39,610 nt of DNA from CAYFMH01 sp964344165 (GTDB lineage: Bacteria; Patescibacteriota; Gracilibacteria; UBA4473): NCBI GenBank assembly GCA_964344165.1, contig CAYFMH010000006.1:1-39610 (forward strand), written 5' to 3'. The position numbers and the translations under genes were made by a program. The notes under the pieces are model-generated. The model worked only from the letters and a program-made list of their open reading frames with translations, was not told the origin of the DNA and made no database searches. Positions within the stretch are counted from its first letter, which is position 1. The number at the start of each line of letters is the position of its first letter. Below, piece after piece: positions 38,772 through 39,610 of the stretch.

Positions 38772-39610
38772 TTAACTGAATTCCAAAACTTCAATTCCTG
38801 GGAGTTTCTTCCCTTCGAGGAATTTGAGCATCGCCCCTCCTCCAGTCGAAACATGAGAAAAAGCCGTTTTTTCTACTCCAAATTTCTTGAGTGCTTCCAA
38901 TGTGTCACCTCCTCCGAGGATTGTTTTGGCTGATTTTTGAGCGGCAATGACCTTGAGAACCCCGCTAGTTCCCTTTTCATAGTTTTTGTATTCAAAAACA
39001 CCCATCGGCCCGTTCCAAATAATCGTCTGAGAATGTGTCAAAATCTCTGAATAACTCGACAAAGTCCGTGGCCCAATATCAAAAATCTGCATGTTTCCCA
39101 TAATGTCTTCTGGTGGAAGTGTTACACACTCCAACGCTTCTCTTTCTTCAGCACAAACCACATCTATCGGTAAGTGGAGTCCTGTACCATTTTTCTCTGC
39201 GATTCCAAGTACTTCCTGGGCCGTTGAAATTTCTTCTTCTTCATAAAAACTTGCCCCCACATCAAACCCTTCAGCCGCCAAAAAAGTGGTCCCAAGCGCT
39301 CCTCCCACCATTATATTTTCAGCAATACACGCGAAGTGTTTGAGTACCGCCACTTTGGTTGAAATTTTTGCACCTCCGATGATAACCGAGAGTTCGGGAA
39401 CTCTTTTTGCTTCCATGAAGGGCGTCAAAGCTTCGATTTCTTTTTCGAGCAAAAACCCAGGATAAGAAGGAAGAAAATGGGCCATCCCAACCACCGAAGC
39501 ATGCGTCCGATGGGAGACTGCAAAGCCTTCATTAACAAAAACCTCTGCTCCACAACCAAGCAGATTGAGTATATAAGCTGGATCATTTGTTTGTTCCTCT
39601 GGATAAAACC
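38772..39610 (-). CDS. pgk: Phosphoglycerate kinase, 5' part beyond the window
   Basis: It transfers phosphate from 1,3-bisphosphoglycerate to ADP in glycolysis. The visible 278 residues begin 'FYPEEQTNDPAYILNLLG' and 'EVFVNEGFAVSHRTHASVVG', run through 'VIIGGAKISTKVAVL' and 'FDIGPRT' and 'IIWNGPMGVFE', and end with 'TILGGGDT' and 'FSHVSTGGGAMLKFLEGKKLPG', the nucleotide-binding C-terminus. The frame is open to the window end, so roughly the first 110-120 residues are missing. No truncation is implied; the edge cuts it. Confidence 0.96.
   Translation of the reverse strand, partial: FYPEEQTNDPAYILNLLGCGAEVFVNEGFAVSHRTHASVVGMAHFLPSYPGFLLEKEIEALTPFMEAKRVPELSVIIGGAKISTKVAVLKHFACIAENIMVGGALGTTFLAAEGFDVGASFYEEEEISTAQEVLGIAEKNGTGLHLPIDVVCAEEREALECVTLPPEDIMGNMQIFDIGPRTLSSYSEILTHSQTIIWNGPMGVFEYKNYEKGTSGVLKVIAAQKSAKTILGGGDTLEALKKFGVEKTAFSHVSTGGGAMLKFLEGKKLPGIEVLEFS

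Noticed and set aside
1..39610. Recoded UGA (code 25) as expected for Gracilibacteria/Absconditabacteria
   Set aside because: Several well-identified genes end at TGA at the expected family length, and conserved glycines are encoded by GGN.

Overview
The window is compact, AT-rich bacterial chromosome: one sampled 60-base row, 22861-22920, has 19 G/C (32%). Genes are tightly packed on both strands and often overlap at start or stop codons. About a third of the proteins are unrecognised and many are very small. The recognisable core genes (rpsG, nusB, prmC, secG, clpP, tmk, rpiB, pgk) are scattered rather than in classical operons. UGA is used as an ordinary stop (for example ispG, the gpsA-like gene, and the genes ending at 4606, 4847 and 5005), so this is not a code-25 Gracilibacteria/Absconditabacteria genome. 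My inference is a Patescibacteria/CPR bacterium, perhaps near Peregrinibacteria, because an MEP-pathway gene, SLH/Kazal, TSP3 and PKD surface proteins and an archaeal/vacuolar-type ATPase subunit D occur together. The taxonomy is not proven by the sequence. No rRNA, tRNA or CRISPR was found.

Layout. 1-3200: the tail of a decayed tandem-repeat protein, then rpsG and an MGMT-ispG pair on the minus strand. 3265-5348: a co-directional run of small unknown genes led by a DUF4112-like protein. 5345-12015: DNA repair (3-methyladenine glycosylase), a zinc-ribbon protein, an unknown helical protein, a nitronate monooxygenase-like flavoprotein, a lipase-like hydrolase, prmC and an anchored lytic-transglycosylase-like protein. 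12151-14939: nucleotidyltransferase, nusB, an NrdG-like radical SAM activase with a small redoxin, and a membrane protein. 15295-16562: a strikingly GC-rich SPFH/band-7 gene bounded by 18-bp inverted repeats. 16744-18581: a secreted Kazal-SLH protein coupled to a hidden 57-residue Cys-rich protein. 18671-19927: three unknown genes including a lipoprotein candidate. 19924-25315: rfbB, a DUF559 nuclease cassette between G-run palindromes, a large unknown protein, tmk and rpiB. 25784-30469: clpP, a TSP3/discoidin-like surface protein, orphan ATPase subunit D and a gpsA-like gene. 30681-37836: a peptide-binding protein, secG, an S41 protease, mscS and a PKD-7TM protein. 38043-38435: a second GC-rich foreign-looking gene. 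38772 to the end: pgk, cut by the window edge.

The most unusual signal is not a gene. At least eleven intergenic sites carry arrays of degenerate 7-bp repeats. Each site has its own heptamer, and at several the array is a pair of complementary arms that could fold into a long hairpin. Most abut or supply the stop codon of a neighbouring gene. The nearest known parallel is the heptanucleotide STRR repeats of cyanobacteria. Two further mobile-looking structures (the DUF559 cassette and a 184-bp MITE-like palindrome) and two GC-rich insertions with Shine-Dalgarno sites, which the native genes almost entirely lack, make this a good window for studying non-coding mobile DNA in a streamlined genome.
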